DNA of 64,000 bases from Jejudonia soesokkakensis (GTDB lineage Bacteria > Bacteroidota > Bacteroidia > Flavobacteriales > Flavobacteriaceae), in NCBI RefSeq assembly GCF_042664795.1, contig NZ_JBHTBN010000003.1:248001-312000 (forward strand), written 5' to 3'. The notes beneath the pieces were generated by a model. The model saw only the letters and a list, made by a program, of their open reading frames with translations, was not told where the DNA came from and made no database searches. Below, in pieces: positions 1-7,677 of this stretch (position 1 is the first letter of the stretch; every line of letters begins with the position of its first letter). Position numbers and translations under genes: made by a program.

Positions 1-610
1 GTGTTTTATAATCACTTGACCGAACAGCTATCTGGTACGTTTCTTTAATTAAACGCGCATCTTTATCGGTAAACACGGTCACATTTAAAAATTTTGGTTC
101 GTAGGTGTTTTCAACTTCTTCCAAAATAGTATGGGTAATATGTACTTTCTTTTTGGTGGTAATTACAATGGTTCCAGCAGCCATGTCTCCCAGCCGTTGT
201 CTTTTTTCAGAAAAAATAATAGTGAGAATCCCTATAGAGCAGGCAAACATCCAAATATCTATTAAGCGAAGCATCCACAATGTTAAATAATTGGACCAAT
301 GTACAGGAGAGCCATCCATCATAACGACTCGGGTTTTCATGATATACTTACCCAAGGTCCTACCATTGAATAATATGTGCATGTATAAAGAGTAAAAGAA
401 AACTGGGAACAATAGTAATTGTTGTAAACCAAATACGGTCCAGTTATCACTTATGGCCATTTGCATAGCAGAAGTAATGATCTCAATTACATAGAAATAG
501 ACCATAAACAAAACAAGGTCTATTAAAAATGCTAAGATTCGTTCGCCTACACTTGCAATTTTATAGTCTAAATTGACATTTTGTGTGGTATTGATTGCTA
601 TGTTTGCCAT
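1..610 (-). CDS. RDD family membrane protein (3' end outside window)
   Basis: Reading the minus strand from an ATG at 610 gives an open frame to the window edge (203 codons, C-terminus missing). The protein starts MANIAINTTQNVNLDYKIAS and then has hydrophobic segments typical of the RDD family: a first helix containing the R..A.LID motif (ERILAFLIDLVLF), a second helix, the GRTLGKYIMKTRVV stretch, and a last helix followed by RLGDMAAGTIVI. RDD proteins are small multi-pass inner-membrane proteins of unclear role, some proposed to be transporters. It is divergent from the SpoIIM-like gene, with only 37 bases between the starts, so a shared promoter region is likely. RDD genes often accompany SpoIIM/MoxR/DUF58 clusters, which supports a common function. 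The family call is firm; the function is unknown. Confidence 0.85.
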   Translation of the reverse strand, partial: MANIAINTTQNVNLDYKIASVGERILAFLIDLVLFMVYFYVIEIITSAMQMAISDNWTVFGLQQLLLFPVFFYSLYMHILFNGRTLGKYIMKTRVVMMDGSPVHWSNYLTLWMLRLIDIWMFACSIGILTIIFSEKRQRLGDMAAGTIVITTKKKVHITHTILEEVENTYEPKFLNVTVFTDKDARLIKETYQIAVRSSDYKT

Positions 611-647
611 GTGACAACAAGTGTTTATATTTATTGAAAATTTTAAA

Positions 648-1619
648 ATGCGGGAAGCAGCATTCGTCAAGCAAAATAAAGAAAAATGGATTGCTTTTGA
701 AAAGGCAATCACAGTTAATTCTAAAATGAGTCCAGATCATCTGGCAGATTACTACATTCAGTTGACGAATGACCTAGCCTATGCACAGACCTATTATCCT
801 GAAAGTAAAACCCTTCAGTATTTAAATTCGCTGGCCTCTCAAGCGCATCAGCAGATCTACATTAATAAAAAAGAAACGGGAAATCGCATCGTTTCTTTTT
901 GGAAATATGAGTTTCCATTGTTTTTTATGCAACATCAAAAAATGTTGTTTTATTCATTTTTACTATTTGCTATTGCTACTGCAATTGGAGTCATTTCTAC
1001 GTTGAACGACGATTCTTTTTTACGCCTCATCTTAGGTGACAGCTATGTGAACACAACCTTAAACAATATTGAAAATGGAGACCCAACAGCCATTTATAAA
1101 AGTGGAGGTGAATTAGGAACATTTTTAGGAATCACTATCAATAACATTCGTGTGGCCATCTTTGCCTATGCAGCAGGTGTGGTCACCTCGATTGGGACAG
1201 GATATATTTTATTTAGCAACGGCGTAATGCTGGGTGCTTTTTTTACTTTTTTCTACAATAAAGACCTTCTTTTTGTTGCTTCCAAAAGCATCTGGTTGCA
1301 TGGCACGATTGAAATTAGTGTCATTGTAATTGCAGGTTGTGCAGGAATGGTGATGGGAAACAGTATTTTGTTTCCAAAGACCTATTCCAGAAAAGTATCC
1401 TTTTTAAAGGGAGCTAAGGACGGATTGAAAATTGTGGTGAGTACCATTCCGTTTTTTATTATTGCCGGATTTATTGAAGGTTTTATCACTAGATATAGTA
1501 ATATGCCAGTTTGGTTGGCGATGAGTATTATTTTTAGTTCCCTAGCATTGATCATTTACTATTATATTATATACCCCATACGTTTGAATAAAAAATATGC
1601 AGCAGTTAATAAAGCTTAA
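648..1619 (+). CDS. Stage II sporulation protein M family (DUF95) membrane protein
   Basis: This 323-residue protein has an N-terminal soluble part (MREAAFVKQNKEKW) and five to six hydrophobic segments, including GELGTFLGITINNIRVAIFA and a Gly-rich segment around HGTIEISVIVIAGCAGMVMG. These match the SpoIIM family. In spore formers SpoIIM is part of the DMP peptidoglycan-remodelling complex. Flavobacteria do not sporulate, so the role here is something else, probably in the envelope. I chose the ATG at 648 over an upstream GTG at 621 because MREAAFVKQNKEKW is the usual family N-terminus. It is the first gene of the MoxR/DUF58 operon, and its end overlaps the next gene by 23 bases, suggesting translational coupling. 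Confidence 0.85.
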   Translation: MREAAFVKQNKEKWIAFEKAITVNSKMSPDHLADYYIQLTNDLAYAQTYYPESKTLQYLNSLASQAHQQIYINKKETGNRIVSFWKYEFPLFFMQHQKMLFYSFLLFAIATAIGVISTLNDDSFLRLILGDSYVNTTLNNIENGDPTAIYKSGGELGTFLGITINNIRVAIFAYAAGVVTSIGTGYILFSNGVMLGAFFTFFYNKDLLFVASKSIWLHGTIEISVIVIAGCAGMVMGNSILFPKTYSRKVSFLKGAKDGLKIVVSTIPFFIIAGFIEGFITRYSNMPVWLAMSIIFSSLALIIYYYIIYPIRLNKKYAAVNKA

Positions 1620-2517
1620 AGTAAAGCGAGATATAGGAGATACTATTACTACATACTTCGAATTCTTTAAACAGAATTTGAAGAACTTCGTCAATATCTT
1701 TATAAGATACAACGGAATCTTTCTCATTGGATTTCTTGGAGTAAGCTATTTAATGGTCACTGGTTTTATGGGAAGTGTGGGTGGTAGTACTATGTATAAT
1801 GAAGCTGCAACCGATACTGCAAATTTGTATTTCGGACTCGGAATCATTGGATTTCTGTTTCTCTTTTTCTGTACTGCAATTTTAAATTACAGCCTTGCGG
1901 CTTCGTACGCTATAACCTATGAGGCTCATCCTACCAAAGATGTAGACAAGAAAAATGTGTGGCATTTTATTTTTGATAGGATAGGAAGTATCGCCTTATT
2001 TGTTTTTTTAGCGGTAAGCATGTTTGTAATTGTATTTATTGTGGGAATGGTTCTGTCATTTATTCCCGTACTAGGAACCTTTGCCTATTATTTACTGCAG
2101 ATAGGATTTATTACCTGGATGGGTTTATCTTTTATGGCGATGCTTTATGAAAAACGCGATGTCATAAATGCGTTAGGTGAAGGTTGGACCCTGCTTTTTA
2201 CACACTTCTGGAAAGCAGTGTTAGTTAATCTTGTTGTTGGGATTTTAATCTCTGTTCTAATGTTGGTCGTTTATATGATTCCTGGAATTTTATTAGGAAT
2301 ATATTTATTTCATTCTTCGGAAACTGGAGTCGAATTAGAACAATCTGCAGTGGCAAAAATCATCTTTACGATTGCAGGAGCGATATTTTTAATGGTGGCC
2401 AGTTTTAATCAATCGATGTCACAACTCACCAACAGTGTATTATATTTCTCTTTACATGAAGAAACGTATAATGAAGAAGCTCGAAAACGAATTGAAGAAA
2501 TAGGCGCAGGTGAATAA
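1597..2517 (+). CDS. Hypothetical multi-pass membrane protein of the SpoIIM-MoxR cluster
   Basis: This 306-residue protein has about six hydrophobic helices and a charged start (KLKVKRDIGDTITTYFEFFK). Within the membrane part it has Gly-rich segments such as FIVGMVLSFIPVLGTFAYY and a glycine/tryptophan turn (NALGEGWTLLFTHFWKA). It resembles DUF4013-like integral membrane proteins, but I cannot name the family firmly. It lies between SpoIIM-like and DUF4129 genes, overlapping the former by 23 bases and the latter by 8, so it is almost certainly co-translated with them. A role as a membrane partner of the MoxR ATPase system is inferred only from position. Confidence 0.7.
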   Translation: MQQLIKLKVKRDIGDTITTYFEFFKQNLKNFVNIFIRYNGIFLIGFLGVSYLMVTGFMGSVGGSTMYNEAATDTANLYFGLGIIGFLFLFFCTAILNYSLAASYAITYEAHPTKDVDKKNVWHFIFDRIGSIALFVFLAVSMFVIVFIVGMVLSFIPVLGTFAYYLLQIGFITWMGLSFMAMLYEKRDVINALGEGWTLLFTHFWKAVLVNLVVGILISVLMLVVYMIPGILLGIYLFHSSETGVELEQSAVAKIIFTIAGAIFLMVASFNQSMSQLTNSVLYFSLHEETYNEEARKRIEEIGAGE

Positions 2518-3238
2518 AATATACAGTTTCATAGTTGGGTTTTTCGGTGTTGTAACAGCTGCTATTGCTTCCGTGCAGGATAGCCTGCAAGTAAAAATTG
2601 AAGATGCTCCAGTACCATTAAAAAAGTATGATGAACAACTTTCAGAAAAATATTCAGGCGATACGTATGATTATGACAAACTAGAAGGCGAAGCCGAAAA
2701 TCTTATCACTCAGTTTTTAAACTGGTTTTTCAGAAAAATAGGAGAGCTATTTGGTATTGATATCAGTCCAGAGATGATCATCTTCCTTCGGTTCTTCTTT
2801 TATGTGATCATAGGCATCATTATTGTCTATATTATTGTGAGGTTATTGGTAGGTGAACGAGCATCGTCTTTTTTTACTCGAAAAAGCACTCTAGTCGCTC
2901 CGTTAAACATTCAGGAGGAACATATTGAAACTATTGATTTGGATGTCTACATAACCGATGCACTTTCAGAAAAAAACTACCGACTTGCCATACGCTATAT
3001 GTATCTAAAGTCTCTAAAAATGCTCTCCCTAAAAAATATTATAGACTGGCATTTTGACAAAACCAATACCGATTATTATCATGAAATTACTAATACAGAC
3101 ATAAAAGAAGGATTTAAAAAGGTGTCTTATCTGTATGATAATATCTGGTATGGTGAATATGTGCTTGATGAGAATGGCTTTTACAAGGCACAGCAGGATT
3201 TTGATATATTAACCAAAAAATCAAATCATGCTGGATAA
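2510..3238 (+). CDS. DUF4129 domain-containing membrane protein
   Basis: The 242-residue product has a hydrophobic N-terminal segment (possible signal sequence), a central membrane helix at about residues 95-115 (FFFYVIIGIIIVYIIVRLLV) and a C-terminal soluble domain. That domain carries the DUF4129 signature, in which RLAIRYMYLKSL is followed by DKTNTDYYHEI and a terminal WYGEY. DUF4129 is a cytoplasmic domain repeatedly found beside MoxR ATPases and DUF58 proteins, and is fused to transglutaminase-like domains in other lineages. The start is a GTG that overlaps the previous stop (GTGAATAA). It overlaps the DUF4350 gene by 11 bases. The domain call is firm; the biochemical role is unknown. 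Confidence 0.85.
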   Translation: MNKIYSFIVGFFGVVTAAIASVQDSLQVKIEDAPVPLKKYDEQLSEKYSGDTYDYDKLEGEAENLITQFLNWFFRKIGELFGIDISPEMIIFLRFFFYVIIGIIIVYIIVRLLVGERASSFFTRKSTLVAPLNIQEEHIETIDLDVYITDALSEKNYRLAIRYMYLKSLKMLSLKNIIDWHFDKTNTDYYHEITNTDIKEGFKKVSYLYDNIWYGEYVLDENGFYKAQQDFDILTKKSNHAG

Positions 3239-4427
3239 AAGGTCTAAAACAATCGTATATATTTTCTGTGCGTTTCTACTGCTCTTAATTATTTCTGAAA
3301 CAACACGTCCTAAACCCGTCAATTGGAATCCTAGTTATGTCGCGAATGATACACAGCCTTTTGGAAGTTCGGTTTTTTATGAAGAACTACCGTCTCTTTT
3401 TCCTGAAAGCACATTTGAAACCATAACCCTAGATCCATTTGAATTTCTTCAAGATACCACTGCCTACAAAACAAATACGGCCTATTTCTTACTAAATGAT
3501 TATATCTACCTGGATGAAAATCAGACAAAAAAGATGAAGTCCTATGTAGCCGCCGGAAATACTGTTTTTATATCTTCCAGCACCTTATTTTTTAGCCTTA
3601 CCGATACCATAAGCATGGATGCACGTATCGATTATGAGGAGTTATTTAAAAAGATTGAACCTGATTTGTTTTCACCTTCCTACGCGCCAGATTCATTGGC
3701 ACAGTTCAAACGAGGAATGTATAAATCGGTTTTTAGAGAAATAGATACTCTCAATACGACTGCCTTAGGTTTTTATACTTCGGAAAAAGAGGAAGAAGAA
3801 AGAATCGACCAGTTAAATTATGTGAAGCTTGACTATGGGGAAGGTCAGTTTTACTTTCACACGATCCCTGAAGCTTTTTCAAACTATTATATGCTTCGTA
3901 ACAATGAACATTATACAGCAGCAGTACTTTCCTATCTGGAGGCAGATCATTTTTATCTGGATGCTTATAAAAAGTCAGGTCGTAAAGTAGTCGAATCACC
4001 AATGCGCTTTGTCTTTAATCAGGCACCTTTGACCTGGGCCTATTATGTATTGTTGGGAGGATTGCTCATATTCGTTATTTTTAGAGGAAAAAGAGAACAA
4101 CGCATTATAGAAGTTGTAGCACCTCTGGAAAATACCTCCATAGAATTTACAAGAACAATTGGTGATTTGTATTTTCAGCATAAAGATTACAGTAATATAA
4201 TCTCAAAAAAGATTACTTATTTTCTGGAAAGTGTGCGTACCCGTTATTATTTAAAAACGGAAACACTGGATGCAAATTTTATCAAAAAATTAGCGCTAAA
4301 GAGTAATCATTCTGAAACTGAAACAGAGAAATTAATACAAAATATCAAACATTTAAAACAAAAAGTACTGCATACCGAAGCAGACTTAATCGAACTAAAT
4401 AAACAAATAGAAGCATTTAGACTATAA
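3228..4427 (+). CDS. DUF4350 domain-containing membrane protein
   Basis: This 399-residue protein has an N-terminal membrane anchor (residues about 8-24), a periplasmic GATase-like DUF4350 domain and a second membrane helix near residues 265-285 (PLTWAYYVLLGGLLIFVIF). The domain includes NDTQPFGSSVFYEELPSLFP, an unfolding-like YIYLDENQTKKMKSYVAAGN and GEGQFYFHTIPEAFSNYYML. A cytoplasmic helical tail follows the second helix. This arrangement (TM - DUF4350 - TM - tail) is characteristic of the protein coded between DUF4129 and MoxR in bacteroidotal clusters. It overlaps its upstream neighbour and is three bases from the MoxR gene. I infer it senses or binds something on the outer face and signals to the ATPase; nothing in the sequence proves this. 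Confidence 0.85.
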   Translation: MLDKRSKTIVYIFCAFLLLLIISETTRPKPVNWNPSYVANDTQPFGSSVFYEELPSLFPESTFETITLDPFEFLQDTTAYKTNTAYFLLNDYIYLDENQTKKMKSYVAAGNTVFISSSTLFFSLTDTISMDARIDYEELFKKIEPDLFSPSYAPDSLAQFKRGMYKSVFREIDTLNTTALGFYTSEKEEEERIDQLNYVKLDYGEGQFYFHTIPEAFSNYYMLRNNEHYTAAVLSYLEADHFYLDAYKKSGRKVVESPMRFVFNQAPLTWAYYVLLGGLLIFVIFRGKREQRIIEVVAPLENTSIEFTRTIGDLYFQHKDYSNIISKKITYFLESVRTRYYLKTETLDANFIKKLALKSNHSETETEKLIQNIKHLKQKVLHTEADLIELNKQIEAFRL

Positions 4428-4430
4428 CTT

Positions 4431-5516
4431 ATGGAAGAGAACAAATCACAGCCAGAAGACCTGTCTGCAAACCAAGCAGAACATACTCCAAAAACGGAAG
4501 CAAGGCCGGCACCCGAAACTACAAATCCCACTACTGAAAATTCTTCGTTAGAATTTACCTCGCGAATTGATCTGAACGACCTCCAACAAGCTGTTGCAAA
4601 AATCAAAGCAGAATTGGGAAAAGTTATCGTAGGACAGCATAACATGCTAGAAATGCTCATTGTATCTATTTTGAGTGATGGTCATTCACTAATTGAAGGA
4701 GTTCCCGGAGTTGCAAAAACAGTGACAGCAAAATTACTAGCTAAAACCTTGGCAGTAGATTTTAGCCGAATTCAATTTACGCCAGATTTGATGCCAAGTG
4801 ATATTTTGGGTACCTCCGTGTTTAATGTAAAGACGAGCGAGTTTGAATTTAAAAAAGGACCTGTGTTTTCAAATATTGTACTGATTGATGAGATTAACCG
4901 TGCCCCTGCAAAAACACAAGCAGCTTTGTTTGAGGTGATGGAAGAGCGACAAATCACTATGGACGGTACCGAATATAAAATGGCACCACCATTTCTGGTA
5001 TTTGCCACTCAAAATCCTGTGGAGCAAGAAGGAACCTATGCACTACCTGAAGCTCAGTTAGACCGATTCTTATTTAAGATCAATGTGCCCTACCCGAGTC
5101 TGGAAGAAGAAATCACAATTTTAGAAAATGAGCACCATAGAGAAAATAAGTTCGCGCTGGAGATGATTGAGCCTGTTTTAACAGCAGCCCAAATTGCCGA
5201 ATACCAAAAGACTATCAAAAAGATTATTATAGAACCACATCTATTAAAATATATCGCTGCGATTACAGACAATACACGCAACAACGCGAATCTTTTCCTG
5301 GGAGCTTCGCCAAGAGCCTCTTTGGCAATCATGAATGCCTCAAAAGCCATGGCAGCTATTAATGGTCGTGATTTTGTTACCCCAGATGATATCAAAAAAA
5401 TAGCACCTGCTGTTCTAGGTCACCGTATTCTATTAACACCAGAACGGGAAATGGAAGGTATCACTCCAGACAGAGTAGTACAACAGATTATTGAAACGAT
5501 AGAAATCCCAAGATAA
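4431..5516 (+). CDS. MoxR family AAA+ ATPase
   Basis: The 361-residue protein begins with a Pro/Glu-rich disordered stretch of about 45 residues, followed by a complete MoxR AAA_3 ATPase. It has Walker A GVPGVAKT at 90-97, Walker B NIVLIDEINR at 148-157, sensor 1 VFATQNPVEQEGTYALPEAQ, and a C-terminal lid with PDDIKKIAPAVLGHRILL. MoxR ATPases act as chaperone-like remodelers that assemble or activate partner proteins, usually with VWA or DUF58 partners. It sits directly before the DUF58 gene and after DUF4350/DUF4129, so its client is probably one of these. All catalytic motifs are intact. The long acidic N-terminus is the only unusual part. Confidence 0.93.
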   Translation: MEENKSQPEDLSANQAEHTPKTEARPAPETTNPTTENSSLEFTSRIDLNDLQQAVAKIKAELGKVIVGQHNMLEMLIVSILSDGHSLIEGVPGVAKTVTAKLLAKTLAVDFSRIQFTPDLMPSDILGTSVFNVKTSEFEFKKGPVFSNIVLIDEINRAPAKTQAALFEVMEERQITMDGTEYKMAPPFLVFATQNPVEQEGTYALPEAQLDRFLFKINVPYPSLEEEITILENEHHRENKFALEMIEPVLTAAQIAEYQKTIKKIIIEPHLLKYIAAITDNTRNNANLFLGASPRASLAIMNASKAMAAINGRDFVTPDDIKKIAPAVLGHRILLTPEREMEGITPDRVVQQIIETIEIPR

Positions 5517-5525
5517 ATCAAACTA

Positions 5526-5556
5526 ATTGTCCCCTTGGGGGGACTTTAGGGGTGTT
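5526..5556. repeat. Copy 1 of a 31-bp GC-rich interspersed repeat
   Basis: The stretch TCCCCTTGGGGGGACTTTAG and its flanks match the copy at 13267-13297 at 30 of 31 positions. It fills the short gap between the MoxR and DUF58 genes. Its reading frame is open, so an artificial N-terminal extension of DUF58 could be called here. It contains a short dyad (CCCCTT / GAGGGG in the second copy). Confidence 0.75.
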
Positions 5557-5565
5557 TATGTTACC

Positions 5566-6900
5566 ATGAAAAAAATCTTTAAAAATATATACCTCACGCC
5601 GCGATTCTTCGTGCTACATTTTAGCATAGTAGGACTTTTTGTGTTCGCCTATTTTTTTCCCACGCTCTATGGAATCACAAAACTATTGGTGTTGTTGTTA
5701 ATCGTTTTTTTATTATTTGATTTGTTACTATTATTCCGAAACAACACAGGTATTCAAGCAACTCGTATACTGCCTGATAAACTTTCTAACGGAGATGATA
5801 ATGAAATCGAGATAAAGGTGGTCAACCGCTTCAGCTTTACAACAAAGATCAAGATTATTGATGAACTTCCAATTCAATGGCAATTACGGGATTTTAAAAT
5901 TGAGTCTCTTTTAAATTCTTCCGAAGAAAAAAAATTCACCTATCAAGTGCGTCCTACGGAAAGAGGAGAGTATCATTTTGGGAATCTCAATATCTTTAGC
6001 ACCTCAGTTTTGGGTTTAGCCTCCCGCAGGCAACAATTTTCTGCCGAAGCGATGGTGCCTAATTATCCGTCCTTCCTTCAGTTAAAAAAATATGACTTTA
6101 TAGCCTTTACCAATCGACTAAAATTATACGGACTAAAAAAAATACGTCGTATTGGTCACACAATGGAATTTGAGCAGATAAAAGACTATGTGTCGGGTGA
6201 TGATGTTAGAAACATCAATTGGAAAGCTACGGCAAAACGAGGAAACCTGATGGTGAATCAGTTTCAGGATGAAAAATCACAGCCAGTGTATTCGGTCATT
6301 GATAAAGGCCGTGTGATGAAAATGCCTTTTGAACAGTTAAGCTTGCTCGACTATGCTATTAATGCAACTTTAGTGATTAGTAATATTGCGTTAAAAAAAC
6401 ATGACAAAGCAGGAATGTTTACATTTTCCAGAAAAGTAGAAGATCGTGTCGTAGCGCAACGACGTAGTGCGCAGATGAATTTGTTATTGGAAACGTTATA
6501 CAATGTAAAAACCGATTTTTCTGAAAGTGATTTTTCCAGATTGTATGTAGATGTAAAGCGCTACATCAAACAACGTAGTCTGTTATTGTTGTACACCAAC
6601 TTTGAAACACTTGATGCGTTACACCGGCAACTCCCCTATTTGCAAGCTATTGCAAAGACACATTTACTGGTGATCATCTTTTTTAAAAATACCGAACTGG
6701 AGAGTTTTTTACATAAAAAAGCATCAACAACCCATCAGATCTTTGAAAAGACTATTGCCGAAAAGTTTATCTACGAAAAGAAACTAATCGTAAATGAGCT
6801 TCAGAAATATGGGATACAGACCATTCTCACAGCTCCCGAAGATTTAACGGTAAACACCATTAACAAGTATCTTGAAATCAAAGCGAGAGGATTGTTATAG
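5566..6900 (+). CDS. DUF58 domain-containing protein
   Basis: The 444-residue protein has two N-terminal membrane helices (about residues 12-60), a beta-rich middle region and the DUF58 core, whose hallmark is GDDVRNINWKATAKRGNLMV at about residue 208. The C-terminal third resembles a degenerate von Willebrand A fold (SLLDYAINATLVISNIALKK, then KHDKAGMFTFS). DUF58 proteins are the usual partners of MoxR ATPases. I chose the ATG at 5566 because the open frame upstream runs through an interspersed repeat and is not conserved-looking. It is the last gene of the operon that starts at 648. The call is firm; the molecular function of the family is not known. Confidence 0.9.
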   Translation: MKKIFKNIYLTPRFFVLHFSIVGLFVFAYFFPTLYGITKLLVLLLIVFLLFDLLLLFRNNTGIQATRILPDKLSNGDDNEIEIKVVNRFSFTTKIKIIDELPIQWQLRDFKIESLLNSSEEKKFTYQVRPTERGEYHFGNLNIFSTSVLGLASRRQQFSAEAMVPNYPSFLQLKKYDFIAFTNRLKLYGLKKIRRIGHTMEFEQIKDYVSGDDVRNINWKATAKRGNLMVNQFQDEKSQPVYSVIDKGRVMKMPFEQLSLLDYAINATLVISNIALKKHDKAGMFTFSRKVEDRVVAQRRSAQMNLLLETLYNVKTDFSESDFSRLYVDVKRYIKQRSLLLLYTNFETLDALHRQLPYLQAIAKTHLLVIIFFKNTELESFLHKKASTTHQIFEKTIAEKFIYEKKLIVNELQKYGIQTILTAPEDLTVNTINKYLEIKARGLL

Positions 6901-6903
6901 AAA

Positions 6904-7026
6904 TAGTTGGTAGTTGGTGGAGTTATAGATTATCCAGGTTTCATTATATTAATCAGAAATAACTTTTTACTTTTCACGTCTCACTATTCACTTCTAGCTT
7001 CTAGCTTCTAGCTTCTAGCTTCTAGG
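6904..7026. repeat. Heptad-periodic intergenic array (CTTCTAG x5 plus diverged units)
   Basis: Positions 6991-7025 are five perfect copies of CTTCTAG. Upstream the same 7-base register continues as diverged units TTTTTAC, TTTTCAC, GTCTCAC, TATTCAC (6964-6991), and 6904-6917 is TAGTTGG twice. The array fills much of the 238-base gap between DUF58 and DUF2141 and encodes nothing recognisable. Confidence 0.8.
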
Positions 7027-7138
7027 AAAAAAACAATTCAGCTATCATATATGACAGTTGGGTTAGATTACTTTCTTCGGAAAAGACATTCGTTGCATCT
7101 TTGTTTCAGAAATTAATTACAACTTAAAACCTTATATC

Positions 7139-7567
7139 ATGAAAACAATCATCGCAACACTTGTATTCGCAGTATCAACTTTTGTACTAAGCGCCCAGAC
7201 CGAAATTAAAACTGAAACAAACGGTACAACTGTTACTGTTACCGTTCCTGTACCGTCTAACAAAGGAACTGTATATGCAGTGCTCCACAGTGAAAATACT
7301 TTTATGAAGGATGGCGGCGTTGAAGTAAACAGTGATGTTAAAGATGCTATCGCTACTATAACTTTTGAGAATGTGACTCCCGGTACGTATGCTGTATTAT
7401 TATTTCTTGACACAAATGGAAATAAAAAAATGGATTTTGAACCTAATGGGATGCCTGCCGAAATGTATGGAGCATCTAATAATGTTATGAGTTTTGGCCC
7501 TCCTATGTGGAGTGATGCTAAATTTGAAGTAGCTAATGAGCCTGTTGCAATAGAGATAAGACTATAA
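7139..7567 (+). CDS. DUF2141 domain-containing exported protein
   Basis: The 142-residue protein has a clear Sec signal peptide (MKTIIATLVFAVSTFVLSAQ), cut about residue 20. A small beta-sandwich domain follows with the DUF2141 pattern: GTVYAVLHSENTFM, then TFENVTPGTYAVLLFLDTNG, NKKMDFEPNGMPAEMYG and a terminal AKFEV segment. The family is secreted and has no assigned biochemical role. It stands alone between the heptad array and a terminator, so it is probably monocistronic. Confidence 0.85.
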   Translation: MKTIIATLVFAVSTFVLSAQTEIKTETNGTTVTVTVPVPSNKGTVYAVLHSENTFMKDGGVEVNSDVKDAIATITFENVTPGTYAVLLFLDTNGNKKMDFEPNGMPAEMYGASNNVMSFGPPMWSDAKFEVANEPVAIEIRL

Positions 7568-7587
7568 AACTTACAATAAAAGTGTAT

Positions 7588-7623
7588 GAAAAATCCTTTA
7601 TCTTAAATAAGGGATTTTTTTTG
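7588..7623 (+). terminator. Rho-independent terminator after DUF2141
   Basis: The hairpin AAAATCCTTTAT / ATAAGGGATTTT (one G-U pair) is followed by a T run, 21 bases after the DUF2141 stop. It lies within an open frame that would otherwise extend the next gene upstream, which argues for the downstream start at 7678. Confidence 0.75.
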
Positions 7624-7677
7624 ACATACGTACCTTGTAAGAATTATATCATTGGTTCGTCTACCGAAAGAAAAATT

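Noticed and set aside
105..290. Plus-strand frame of 61 codons
   Set aside because: It is antisense to the RDD gene, which has clear family motifs on the minus strand.
648..1619. Evidence for sporulation
   Set aside because: SpoIIM-like proteins occur widely in non-sporulating bacteria and no other sporulation gene is present.
6991..7025. CRISPR array
   Set aside because: The repeats are 7 bases long and directly adjacent with no spacers, and no cas genes are present.
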